From Altererythrobacter sp. B11 (GTDB lineage Bacteria > Pseudomonadota > Alphaproteobacteria > Sphingomonadales > Sphingomonadaceae): 64,000 bases of DNA. Numbering within the stretch: position 1 is the stretch's first letter; every line of letters starts with the position of its first letter. The notes under the pieces were generated by a model. The model ran no database searches. It saw only the letters and a program-made list of their open reading frames with translations, and was not told the origin of the DNA. The stretch covers positions 1,959,001 through 2,023,000 of the forward strand of contig NZ_AP018498.1 in NCBI RefSeq assembly GCF_003569745.1. The letters run 5' to 3'. This document shows, piece by piece, positions 51,405 through 58,959 of the stretch. Both the position numbers and the translations under genes were made by a program.

Positions 51405-51863
51405 TCACTCATCGTCAATCGCGTGGAGATAGGCCGCCACGTCACGCGCCTCGGCCGAGGTCAGGGGCATGGCGGGCATGGTCGATCCCGCCTTGGCGAG
51501 CGGGGCGTTGCGCACGAAAGCGGCAAGGTTGGCCGGCGTGTTCGGCAATTCTCCCGCAATGAGGCCCACATCGTCGAAGCCGCGCAGGGAGGGACCGGTG
51601 CGGCCGCGCGGCCAGTCCACGCCGGGTATTTCGTGGCATGCGGCGCAGCCGGCGCTGCGAATCGCGTCCAGGCCCCGAGCGGCCGCCGCCGGATCGGCGT
51701 GTACGCGGGACGCTGGTGGCTGCTTGCAGGCGCCGAGCAGCGCCAGGCCAGCGGCTGCCCCCGCGAGGCACCGCCGGCCGGAAGGTCTCGGCAAATCCGG
51801 ATGTCCCCTCATCGCCATGGGGAACCGGTGGGCGGCAGCGAAGGTTCCCGTTACGGATGACAT
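51405..51863 (-). CDS. Cytochrome c lipoprotein of the second oxidase operon
   Basis: The product (about 152 residues from this start) has a lipoprotein signal (RRCLAGAAAGLALLGAC) and one haem c site (CAACH) with a distal Met in the segment STMPAMPLTSAEARDVAAYLHAID. It is the first gene of the minus-strand oxidase operon and probably donates electrons to the oxidase from the periplasmic face. The start is uncertain: ATG at 51863 has a GGGGAG element close by; ATGs at 51818 and 51812 lie nearer the signal. The stop overlaps the GTG alternative start of ctaC. Confidence 0.82.
   Translation of the reverse strand: MSSVTGTFAAAHRFPMAMRGHPDLPRPSGRRCLAGAAAGLALLGACKQPPASRVHADPAAAARGLDAIRSAGCAACHEIPGVDWPRGRTGPSLRGFDDVGLIAGELPNTPANLAAFVRNAPLAKAGSTMPAMPLTSAEARDVAAYLHAIDDE
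51820..51849. repeat. GGGAACC inverted repeat in a divergent cytochrome start region
   Basis: GGGAACC at 51820-51826 and its reverse complement GGTTCCC at 51843-51849 flank 16 bases, next to the starts of two divergent cytochrome genes. A related inverted repeat of the same heptamer lies at 53966-53986. It could be a regulator site, or overlap EcfG-like elements (GGAAC-N17-GGTT on both strands, one base off consensus). Confidence 0.45.
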
Positions 51864-51874
51864 GTTCTCCCCCC

Positions 51875-52606
51875 ATGATGATGCGTGTGGCTTGCGGGCC
51901 GTTGCTGGCCGCTTGCGTTGGCGCATGTACGGAGAATGAGCCGACGACCGGCCGGTTTGAGCAGACCGGCGAACTCATCGCGCTCAGTGGCGGGGATGCC
52001 GGGGCGACCGGGGCCTGCATCACCTGCCACGGCACGCAAGGGGAGGGGAATGGCGGAGATGCGCCGCGCCTCGCCGGGCTCGATGCCGGCTATATCGTGA
52101 GACAGATGGATTACTTCGCCAGCGGTCTGCGCCGGCATCCGCAAATGGTCTGGATCGCCGATCACACGGACCGGCCGGCGCGTGTCCGCGTTGCAGCCTA
52201 TTACGCCGCACTGCCCGTGCCGGAGCGGGTGCCCGGCACCGGGCCGCTGGGGCAGGGGGGCTGCACACCGGCAATCGCCCGCCTCTATCACGAGGGCGAC
52301 TCCGGGCGGGGCATCGAGTCCTGCGCCTCCTGCCACGAAGAGAGCGGGGAAGGGGTGGGAACGGGCAACCCGCCGCTGGCCGGGCAACCGGCCACCTACC
52401 TCGCCGGGCAATTGCGGCTGTGGCGCGAGGGGAAGCGCTATGGCGATCCGCTGGACAGCATGACCCACGTCAGTCGCCTGCTGTCGGAGAGGGAGCTGGA
52501 GCCCCTGGCGGGTTATAGTTCGGCCCTCCGGGGTGCCACGAGGTATCCGGCACTTCCGGAAGCATGCCTTTCAGAACGTCGTCCCGATCCCAAAAGTGGT
52601 GCTTGA
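51875..52606 (+). CDS. Dihaem cytochrome c4-like lipoprotein
   Basis: The 243-residue protein has a short lipoprotein signal (MRVACGPLLAACVGAC) and two haem c sites, CITCH near residue 47 and CASCH near 150, each followed by a Gly-rich loop, the two-domain pattern of cytochrome c4. Such proteins are periplasmic electron donors to oxidases. It is transcribed divergently from the monohaem cytochrome, only 11 bases away (three tandem ATGs, 51875-51883). Its 3' end overlaps the end of the convergent cytochrome b561 gene by 137 bases; the family core ends near LAGYSSALR, so the tail is unusual. Confidence 0.85.
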   Translation: MMMRVACGPLLAACVGACTENEPTTGRFEQTGELIALSGGDAGATGACITCHGTQGEGNGGDAPRLAGLDAGYIVRQMDYFASGLRRHPQMVWIADHTDRPARVRVAAYYAALPVPERVPGTGPLGQGGCTPAIARLYHEGDSGRGIESCASCHEESGEGVGTGNPPLAGQPATYLAGQLRLWREGKRYGDPLDSMTHVSRLLSERELEPLAGYSSALRGATRYPALPEACLSERRPDPKSGA

Positions 52607-53141
52607 TCGCCGCCAGTGCGTGAACCGGAACGAGCAGTGCGAGCACGACCACGCAGATGACATGTACCTCAAGAGCCCGGTCCAGGACCCAGAACTGCCA
52701 TTCAGGCGAAAGATCCTGGAACGGCATGGAGGGAACCGGCACCAGCCCTGCGAGCCGCAGCGTACGCGCGGGCTGTATGGCGGACCAAAGCGCCCAGCCC
52801 GAGACGGGCAGGGCCACAAATAGCGTATAGAAAGCAACATGGGTGGCATGGGCGGCGCCGGCACGCCAACCAGGTTCGTCAGCATCGTTTATCGGCCCCG
52901 GCACCATCAGCCGCCAGACGAGCCGAAGCGCGCCGAGCAGGAGCAGGGTGAGACCTATTTCGCTGTGATGGCGATAGGCATCGAGCTTATCTGCCCCCAC
53001 CAGATACCGCTGCATGCTCCAGCCGGAGTAGAGCTGGTAGAGCACTACGGCAGCCATCACCCAATGGAAGGTTACTCCCACGGGCGTGTATTTGCCCCGA
53101 GAGCGAAAACGCTCTGCCCAGTCGCGCAAGGGCCCGATCAT
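52470..53141 (-). CDS. Cytochrome b561 family protein
   Basis: The 223-residue protein has four membrane helices with paired haem-binding His residues: FHWVMAAVVLYQLYSGW, HSEIGLTLLLLGALRLVW, HATHVAFYTLFVALPVSGW and HVICVVVLALLVPVHALAAIKHHFWDRDD. Cytochrome b561 (CybB type) carries two haems and moves electrons between quinol and other partners. The ATG at 53141 overlaps the ctaG stop (ATGA), so it is coupled to ctaG. The C-terminal 30 residues are Pro/Gly-rich and overlap the end of the cytochrome c4 gene. Confidence 0.92.
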   Translation of the reverse strand: MIGPLRDWAERFRSRGKYTPVGVTFHWVMAAVVLYQLYSGWSMQRYLVGADKLDAYRHHSEIGLTLLLLGALRLVWRLMVPGPINDADEPGWRAGAAHATHVAFYTLFVALPVSGWALWSAIQPARTLRLAGLVPVPSMPFQDLSPEWQFWVLDRALEVHVICVVVLALLVPVHALAAIKHHFWDRDDVLKGMLPEVPDTSWHPGGPNYNPPGAPAPSPTAGD

Positions 53142-53887
53142 GCCGTGCGGCCGTTCTGGCTCAGGCCGCGATAAAGGATTGCCATCGCCGCCAGCAGATA
53201 AACAGCCGACCCCGGTGCCCACATCACCAGCCCGGCGATCTGCTGGTCCTCAAGGGGTGCCAGCCCCCAAACCTGGGTGGTGAGCCAGTGCGGCGCATAA
53301 AGGGCGTGGCCGGCGAAAGTTATCAGGGCGCCGAGGACACCCATCAGCACCATTGCGGCGAGCAGAGCGGCCACTGCCACTGCGGCCGGCGCCTCGCGCA
53401 GCTTGATCCACCACGCGGCGGCGCTGCCGGTGATGGAGATCTGCATAAGCCAGAACATCGCGTCGGCAGAAAGCGCAGCGGCGTACAATGGCGGGGCGTG
53501 CCATGCCCAGAACATCAAGGCCTGAAGCGCAGTCCAGACAGCCAGTGACCCCGGGAGAGGTCTTTTCCATGGAGGAAGCGAGGCCACGACTAGCGGTGCC
53601 AGAACGAGCCCCAGCAGGAGGTGGTGAGCCACCCGTGCTGTGAAGAGAGCCGATGAGAGTGCGCAGAACGGGCTGACGAAGAGAAAGAGGAAGCAGCCCA
53701 GCGCGGCAACGGCGGCTCTCTCGCGCCCGTCATTCCCACGGGCGTGCCGCCACCATGCCAACGCCGCCACTGCCGTGACCAAGAGAAGGAAGGGATCGAG
53801 GTTCCATCGAGCCAGCCATTCGGCGGGGACGGGCGCCGCACCGCAATAGGGAACCCACTGCGGGCCAGAGGAGGAGAAAGTGCCTAT
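53138..53887 (-). CDS. ctaG: CtaG (caa3-type) cytochrome c oxidase assembly factor
   Basis: The protein has six or seven membrane helices and CtaG features such as FVSPFCALSSALFTARVAHHLLLGLVLAPLVVASLP and HALYAPHWLTTQVWGLAPLEDQQIAGLVMWAPG. CtaG helps assemble the CuB site or haem a3 oxidase. The in-frame reading upstream of the first usable start (TTG, 53782) still looks coding (PQWVPYCG...PAEWLARWNLDP, a CtaG-like N-terminus), but holds no ATG, GTG or TTG. An AAAGGA element stands seven bases before an ATA at 53887, the proposed start. About 249 residues in total. Confidence 0.85.
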   Translation of the reverse strand: MGTFSSSGPQWVPYCGAAPVPAEWLARWNLDPFLLLVTAVAALAWWRHARGNDGRERAAVAALGCFLFLFVSPFCALSSALFTARVAHHLLLGLVLAPLVVASLPPWKRPLPGSLAVWTALQALMFWAWHAPPLYAAALSADAMFWLMQISITGSAAAWWIKLREAPAAVAVAALLAAMVLMGVLGALITFAGHALYAPHWLTTQVWGLAPLEDQQIAGLVMWAPGSAVYLLAAMAILYRGLSQNGRTA

Positions 53888-53965
53888 CCCGCTATCCTTT
53901 CCTGCGCGCGCGAAGCATCCCGGTGGCAGCGCGTGGTTCCTTGTGCATCGGCCGGGCAGGAAAAA

Positions 53966-53986
53966 GGTTCCCCGGAATCGGGAACC
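53966..53986. repeat. GGTTCCC inverted repeat between ctaG and sodC
   Basis: GGTTCCC (53966-53972) and GGGAACC (53980-53986) are perfect 7-bp inverted arms with a 7-base spacer, in the divergent space between ctaG and sodC. It is a possible operator; the same heptamer forms the repeat at 51820-51849. Confidence 0.4.
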
Positions 53987-54036
53987 CTCCGGCGGCTGAA
54001 TAGCTGCCCCAAGAGGAACAACAGAGGAGGACCCGT

Positions 54037-54600
54037 GTGAGACATCTCAATTGGACGGCAGGCGCACTTGTACTCGCGCTCGCGGCGTGCGGATCGCCCG
54101 AGCCGGCGGACGAAGCGACGCCGGCGGCTGATATGGCTACAACTCCGACTGCTGACGCGAACATGCTGGCGACCGCGACGCTCAAGACTCCGGACGGCAC
54201 CGATGCCGGTATGGTCACGGCGACACCGAGCGCGAATGGCATCCTGATCTCCCTGAATGTCACCGGCCTCCCCGCAGGGGAACACGGTGCGCATGTTCAT
54301 ACCGTCGGCAAGTGCGAAGGCCCCGATTTCAAGAGCGCCGAAGGGCATTGGAATCCCAGCGATCAGAAGCATGGGCTGGAAGATCCGGCCGGGCAGCATG
54401 CAGGCGACATGCCCAATCTCGTAGTGGGTGAGGATGGCAGCGGCACGCTCGAATACACTTTGCAGGGCGGCACTTTCGAAGGATTGCTCGACAGCGACGG
54501 TTCGGCCCTCGTGGTCCACGCCGGGCGCGACGATCAGAAGACCGATCCCTCCGGTGACAGCGGCGACCGTATCGCCTGCGGTGTCTTCACGGCCAGCTGA
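54037..54600 (+). CDS. sodC: Periplasmic copper/zinc superoxide dismutase lipoprotein
   Basis: The 187-residue protein has a lipoprotein signal (GALVLALAAC) and a CuZn SOD domain with copper ligands in GAHVHTVGKC, the zinc loop EGHWNPSDQKHGLEDPAGQHAGDMPNL, a copper His in ALVVHAGRDD, the active-site Arg in GDSGDRIACG, and two Cys for the structural disulfide. It removes superoxide outside the cytoplasm. GTG start at 54037 with AGGAGG six bases upstream. It is divergent from ctaG. Confidence 0.95.
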   Translation: MRHLNWTAGALVLALAACGSPEPADEATPAADMATTPTADANMLATATLKTPDGTDAGMVTATPSANGILISLNVTGLPAGEHGAHVHTVGKCEGPDFKSAEGHWNPSDQKHGLEDPAGQHAGDMPNLVVGEDGSGTLEYTLQGGTFEGLLDSDGSALVVHAGRDDQKTDPSGDSGDRIACGVFTAS

Positions 54601-54615
54601 GGCGGGCCACTCCTG

Positions 54616-54645
54616 GGCGGATCGGTGCGGCTGGCCCGATCCGCC
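54616..54645. terminator. Hairpin between sodC and the isochorismatase gene
   Basis: A perfect 10-bp stem (GGCGGATCGG / CCGATCCGCC) with a 10-nt loop follows the sodC stop and touches the last base of the opposing gene's stop codon. It would separate the two convergent genes. Confidence 0.7.
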
Positions 54646-55250
54646 TACCGGGGAAACCAGTCTTCCAAAGCAAGTTCTGCCACGCGCGCGGTCTCAGCGC
54701 CAAGATTGCCTTGTATGATAGCCAGGGCCGCCGCGTTCCGCTGCTCGTCTTCGGCTGCAACCGCATCGGCGGGAACCCACAATTTGTAATCCCGCATATA
54801 TGCGTCCGCTGCGGTGAAGAGGACGCATATGTCCGTTGCGACCCCCGTCAGAATCAGGTTGCGGACGCCGAGCTTCGGGAGAAGAACCTGCAGGTTAGTG
54901 GCGTAAAAGCCTGAGAACTGGGGCTTGATGATGAAGTAGTCTCGCTTCCGCGGCGCTATATCCGGGTGGATCAATCGGTCTCCGACATGCTCGACCAGGG
55001 CGGACTTCTCCGAGTGCCACTGGCCGAAATTGTCGTTCACGTAGATGACCGGGATATCCAGCCCGTCGGCCGCGGCGCGCAGTTGCAGGATGCTTTCAGC
55101 GGCCTTGCGGGCGTAGGGCAGCATCGTTTCGGCGCCCGAGAAGTCAAAGGCATTGATCATGTCGATCACCAACAGGGCAACGCCGTTGCCTTGCTGGTCG
55201 CGGGCCGGCGCGGTCGGGTTTTCTCTTGGTGAATTATCGCTGCGGGTCAA
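54645..55250 (-). CDS. Isochorismatase-like cysteine hydrolase
   Basis: The 201-residue protein has the cysteine-hydrolase fold with the catalytic triad: Asp in VIDMINAF, Lys in IIKPQFSGFY and Cys in TGVATDICVLFTAADA. Related enzymes hydrolyse amides such as nicotinamide or N-carbamoyl compounds; the substrate is unknown. The start is TTG at 55250, with AGAGGA eight bases before it; the ATG of the longer frame is not needed. The 269 bases upstream of it hold no gene I can support. Confidence 0.88.
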   Translation of the reverse strand: MTRSDNSPRENPTAPARDQQGNGVALLVIDMINAFDFSGAETMLPYARKAAESILQLRAAADGLDIPVIYVNDNFGQWHSEKSALVEHVGDRLIHPDIAPRKRDYFIIKPQFSGFYATNLQVLLPKLGVRNLILTGVATDICVLFTAADAYMRDYKLWVPADAVAAEDEQRNAAALAIIQGNLGAETARVAELALEDWFPR

Positions 55251-55519
55251 AGGAATGATCCTCTCGCACAGGCTGACGTCGCCACATCTTTGGAAGCCGC
55301 GTCGAACCGCTCCTGCAAGCGCTCTGCAAGGCACAACCAACGCGGCTGCAAGAACACCAATTTGCCGGCGGTTCTAACCTCAAAGGGTCGTGAACCAGCC
55401 AACGAAGCGCCCCCTGCACCAACGGTCTCTCCTCTTGCAACGCCGGGCAAAATTGCCTGCACGTGTGGCAGGAAAGCGCGGGTTACCCGACGGTTCCGCT
55501 AATCGAAGGAGCGACATTT

Positions 55520-57346
55520 CTAATCCAGCGCAGGGCGTTCCTTCAGCGCGCCGGGCGTTGGCTGTGGGGCCTTGTCACCTATCGCGAGCTTGGGCGGCGG
55601 CACGATGAACACGCCATGCCGGTGGGCGCAATCGCCCCATTTGCGGCTGGAGGTGAAGGCGATCAGCACGGGCGCGCAGAACAGGCCGAGGATGACCGGT
55701 GAGAGCCAGTAGCCCAGCATCGGCTCCAGCACGCCGACGGCAAGGAACAGCAGGCCGAACAGCAGATGCTCCCGGACATTGGGGATCACGGCCCGCAGCG
55801 GGATATGGTCCACCTCCCGCTGCTGCGCCGTCCATTGCGAGGGGATGCCAAGCAGAAGGCCGAGCAGCGCCCGCGTCTGGTTCATCATCACCACGGGTGC
55901 AGCGAGGATGGACAGGGGGATTTCCACCGCCACCGATTTCAGAATCGAGCCCGCACCGCCGAACGCGTGCCGCCGCCCGCGGTCGGCCAGCATCCAGACG
56001 ACGGACATCAGCTTCGGTCCGAAGAGATAGGCCAGTGTGAGCATCAGTACGCGCAGCGGGGCAGACCCGTCGAACAGATGGTCCTTGCCCAGCAGAACCT
56101 GGGCGCATTCCACGATGATCAGCAACAACCAGGCCGTGGAGGTGAGATAGGCTGAGGCGCCGATCAGCAGGTGCAGCCGGCTGGTCCAGTGGAGCCCGGA
56201 GGAATCGAGCAGCCGCAGATGCTGGAGATTGCCCTGCGCCCAGCGTCGATCGCGAACAGCGTGGTCGATGATGGTCGGCGGGTATTCCTCATAACTGCCG
56301 TCGATCATAACCATATGGACAGCCCAGCCACGTCGGCGCAGCAGCGCTGCCTCCACCATGTCATGGCTCTGGATCATACCGCCGAACGGCGGCTTGCCCG
56401 GAAGGTCCGGCAAGCCGCAGGACTGCGCGAAGGCACGCGTACGAATGATTGCATTATGGCCCCAGAAATTGGCCTCTGAGCCCGACCACCACAGCAACCC
56501 GGCCGAAGCGATCGCGCCATAGGCATCGCTGGCGAACTGCATCCACCGCTGGAAAAAGGTCTGCGGATTGGTGATCTTCGGCACCGTCTGCAGCAGACCA
56601 ACCGTGGGCTTGTTCTCCATGATCGATGCCATGCCCACCATGGCGCTGCCGCTCATCATGCTGTCGGCATCGAGCACGATCATGTGATCGTAAGCGGCGC
56701 CGAAGCGGCGCACCCATTCGGCGATATTCCCCGGCTTGCGGCCGATATTCTCCGTCCGGCGGCGGTAATAGAGGCGCATGGGTGATCGCGCCGCCAGCTC
56801 AGCCCATGCCTCCTCCTCCCGCTTGCCGTGCAGTTCGCTGGAATCGCTGAGGATAAAGAAGTCGAAATTTTCCGCTGCCCCTTCCGCCGCGATGGAGGCG
56901 GTCATTGCCTCCACCCGAGCGAAGATTGCGGAGACGCCTTCGTTGTAGACCGGCATCAGCACTGCAGTACGGCTGGTGAGGGTCGATCGCGGGCGGGGGA
57001 TCGGGGTAAACCCCGGATGGCGATTGGTCATCAGCTGGACAAAGCCGACCAGCGAGGTGACGAACCCGAAGGCGATCCAGCTGATAAGCGGGACGAACAG
57101 CGCCAGCATCACCATGTCGAGCAAATCGACGCCGTCCACCGCGAGGTTGAAGCGCACGTCGGTTGACGCCGCGAGCCCCAGCACCGCCGTGAGCGCGATG
57201 ATGAGTACGCGCTTGATGAACAGGCCGGGGGGCCGGGTCTTCACCTCCATGGCGGAAGGCGCGTTTCCGTCGAGCCTTTGCACGGGCATGGCGAGCGGGG
57301 CTTCCGGCGGAAGCTGGGGGAGGGGGGCGGCGGATCGGATGGTCAC
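55520..57346 (-). CDS. opgH: Glucan biosynthesis glucosyltransferase OpgH/MdoH
   Basis: The 608-residue inner-membrane protein has N-terminal membrane helices, a GT2 domain with PVYNEG, SSELHGKREEEAW, the DADSMM metal motif near residue 220, and RDRRWAQGNLQH (Q/R-X2-RW acceptor motif), then several C-terminal membrane helices. It makes the beta-1,2-glucan backbone of osmoregulated periplasmic glucans from UDP-glucose and exports it. It is shorter than E. coli OpgH (about 850), lacking part of the N-terminal cytoplasmic region. GTG start overlaps the opgG stop (GTGA). Confidence 0.94.
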   Translation of the reverse strand: MTIRSAAPLPQLPPEAPLAMPVQRLDGNAPSAMEVKTRPPGLFIKRVLIIALTAVLGLAASTDVRFNLAVDGVDLLDMVMLALFVPLISWIAFGFVTSLVGFVQLMTNRHPGFTPIPRPRSTLTSRTAVLMPVYNEGVSAIFARVEAMTASIAAEGAAENFDFFILSDSSELHGKREEEAWAELAARSPMRLYYRRRTENIGRKPGNIAEWVRRFGAAYDHMIVLDADSMMSGSAMVGMASIMENKPTVGLLQTVPKITNPQTFFQRWMQFASDAYGAIASAGLLWWSGSEANFWGHNAIIRTRAFAQSCGLPDLPGKPPFGGMIQSHDMVEAALLRRRGWAVHMVMIDGSYEEYPPTIIDHAVRDRRWAQGNLQHLRLLDSSGLHWTSRLHLLIGASAYLTSTAWLLLIIVECAQVLLGKDHLFDGSAPLRVLMLTLAYLFGPKLMSVVWMLADRGRRHAFGGAGSILKSVAVEIPLSILAAPVVMMNQTRALLGLLLGIPSQWTAQQREVDHIPLRAVIPNVREHLLFGLLFLAVGVLEPMLGYWLSPVILGLFCAPVLIAFTSSRKWGDCAHRHGVFIVPPPKLAIGDKAPQPTPGALKERPALD

Positions 57347-58854
57347 GGCTCCAGCGGCTGGATCACGGTTTCGGAGAGAGCATTGTCCCCCCGGCGGAGG
57401 AACAAGCGAAATTCCTTGCGGGCACCCTGTTCGACCTTGGTATCGACCACCACGCGCCAGCGGGCTGCCGTGCCGAGTACCGGATAGGCGGAAATCTCGA
57501 ACAGCGCATCGGTCGGCAGATCGACTACCGGCTGCACGCCGGAGTTGCGGTCCAGTCCCTGAAGCACTGGACCTTCGAAGTCGATCACGAACTTCTTCGC
57601 TCCGGTCCGCGCCCGGCCACCCGGAAGGCTGGATGCACCTATCCAGATGTTGGTGGCATGCGCCGCGGTGCCGGCGGAAAGGTCGCGCGAGGTCCAGTGC
57701 AGGCGATAGCGCAGATCGCGCCGCTCACCCTTGCGGGCCGGCTTGTCGCTCAGCCAGAATGCGACGATATTGTCCGCCGTCTCGCTGTCTGTCGGCATTT
57801 CGTAGAGCATGACGGCGCCTTTGCCCCAGGCGCCCTGCGGCTCCACCCACAGGTTCGGCCGCCGGTCGTACCATACGCCGTCATCCTGGTAATCGGCGAA
57901 GTCCCGGTCTCTCTGGATGAGGCCGAAACCCTTGGGATCAGTGGCTGCGAAAGCGGCCGTGCGGGCGCCGGCGGGATTATACAGCGGCCGCCATATCCTT
58001 TCCCCGGTGCCGGACCAGAGGGCGAGGCCATCAGAATCATGCACTTCGGGCCGCCAATCGGTCGCCAGCGGGCGCTGCCCCTCGCCATACCAGAACATGC
58101 TGGTGGCGGGCGCGATGCCCAGCCGCTCGATGTCCTTGCGGAGGAACAGCGTGGCGGTGACGTCCTGCGTTGTGCCTTCCGCGCCCTTGCTGCTGTCGAA
58201 GGTGAAGGCGCCGGTAAGGCTCGGCCCGTCGAGCAGCGCATGGATTATGAAGCGGCTGGCAGACTTCCGCTCGATCCAGAATTCGGTGAAGGACGGGAAT
58301 TCCTCCGGCCGCGGCAGCGCCGTGTCCACCGCCACGCCGCGGGCCGAAAGACCATATTGTTCCTGGCTTCCCGAAGCGCGGAAGTAGGATGCACCTTGAT
58401 AGCTTAGCCAGTCGCTGCGCAGATCGGGCGCCATGATGCGGAAGCCCGCCGGATGCGTGGTGCCGCCCGAGAACAATCCGGCGAAGGATTGTACGGTGCG
58501 GGCGGTCCCACCCTCGACGACATGGATGACGACCGGTGCCGCTGCCAGGCTGGACACGGGCAGCAGCCGCACGAATTCGGCAATTCGCTCTGCCTCGCCA
58601 TAGGCCAGCTTCCCGGCTGCGTCGTAGCTTTGTGCGACGTCCTCTGCGGCCGGGCGGGGCTGATAGGGACGCGCGGCAAGCGTGCGGGCGCGCCCGACAA
58701 GCTGCTCCCGCGAGAAGGGCTCGGGCGCGCCGAAGCGCGGGGCCTCGGCCCCCTGCGCCCACGCTTCGGCGGGAGCGACTATTGCAAGCGCTGAGACGCC
58801 GGCGATAAGGACACAGGCGTTCCGCCGCGAAAGCCGCCCGCCATACGCGCTCAT
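57343..58854 (-). CDS. opgG: Glucan biosynthesis protein OpgG/OpgD family
   Basis: The 503-residue periplasmic protein has the MdoG family pattern: FSREQLVGRARTLAARPYQP, FFRA(S/R)-type SYQGASYFRASGSQEQYGLSARGVAVD, FPSFTEFWIERP-like segment and the C-terminal WRVVVDTKVEQGARKEFRLFLRRG. Its signal has an SRRNACVLI twin-arginine-like motif, as in Tat-exported OpgD, so OpgD function is possible. It modifies or branches the glucan made by OpgH. ATG at 58854 is chosen; the longer frame is unconserved. Confidence 0.93.
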   Translation of the reverse strand: MSAYGGRLSRRNACVLIAGVSALAIVAPAEAWAQGAEAPRFGAPEPFSREQLVGRARTLAARPYQPRPAAEDVAQSYDAAGKLAYGEAERIAEFVRLLPVSSLAAAPVVIHVVEGGTARTVQSFAGLFSGGTTHPAGFRIMAPDLRSDWLSYQGASYFRASGSQEQYGLSARGVAVDTALPRPEEFPSFTEFWIERKSASRFIIHALLDGPSLTGAFTFDSSKGAEGTTQDVTATLFLRKDIERLGIAPATSMFWYGEGQRPLATDWRPEVHDSDGLALWSGTGERIWRPLYNPAGARTAAFAATDPKGFGLIQRDRDFADYQDDGVWYDRRPNLWVEPQGAWGKGAVMLYEMPTDSETADNIVAFWLSDKPARKGERRDLRYRLHWTSRDLSAGTAAHATNIWIGASSLPGGRARTGAKKFVIDFEGPVLQGLDRNSGVQPVVDLPTDALFEISAYPVLGTAARWRVVVDTKVEQGARKEFRLFLRRGDNALSETVIQPLEP

Positions 58855-58889
58855 TCCCACATTGTTCCCTTGCACTGCATAGCGCCTGT

Positions 58890-58914
58890 TACGCCCGATC
58901 TGCACCGGTGTTCC
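58890..58914 (-). promoter_or_regulatory. Candidate EcfG-like promoter before opgG
   Basis: The minus strand reads GGAAC, 16 bases, CGTA, one base off the EcfG consensus. It lies in the 105-base space between the HlyD-like gene and opgG, 36 bases before the opgG ATG, so opgGH may be expressed separately from the upstream pair. Confidence 0.4.
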
Positions 58915-58959
58915 CTGTTTCCAACGGAACTGGTCGTCGGCGCCGTCGATTGAAGACCT

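Noticed and set aside
55290-55502. Small open frames in the 269-base space before the isochorismatase gene
   Set aside because: Frames are short, Arg/Cys-rich, without ribosome sites or recognisable domains, and appear on both strands; I see no gene here.
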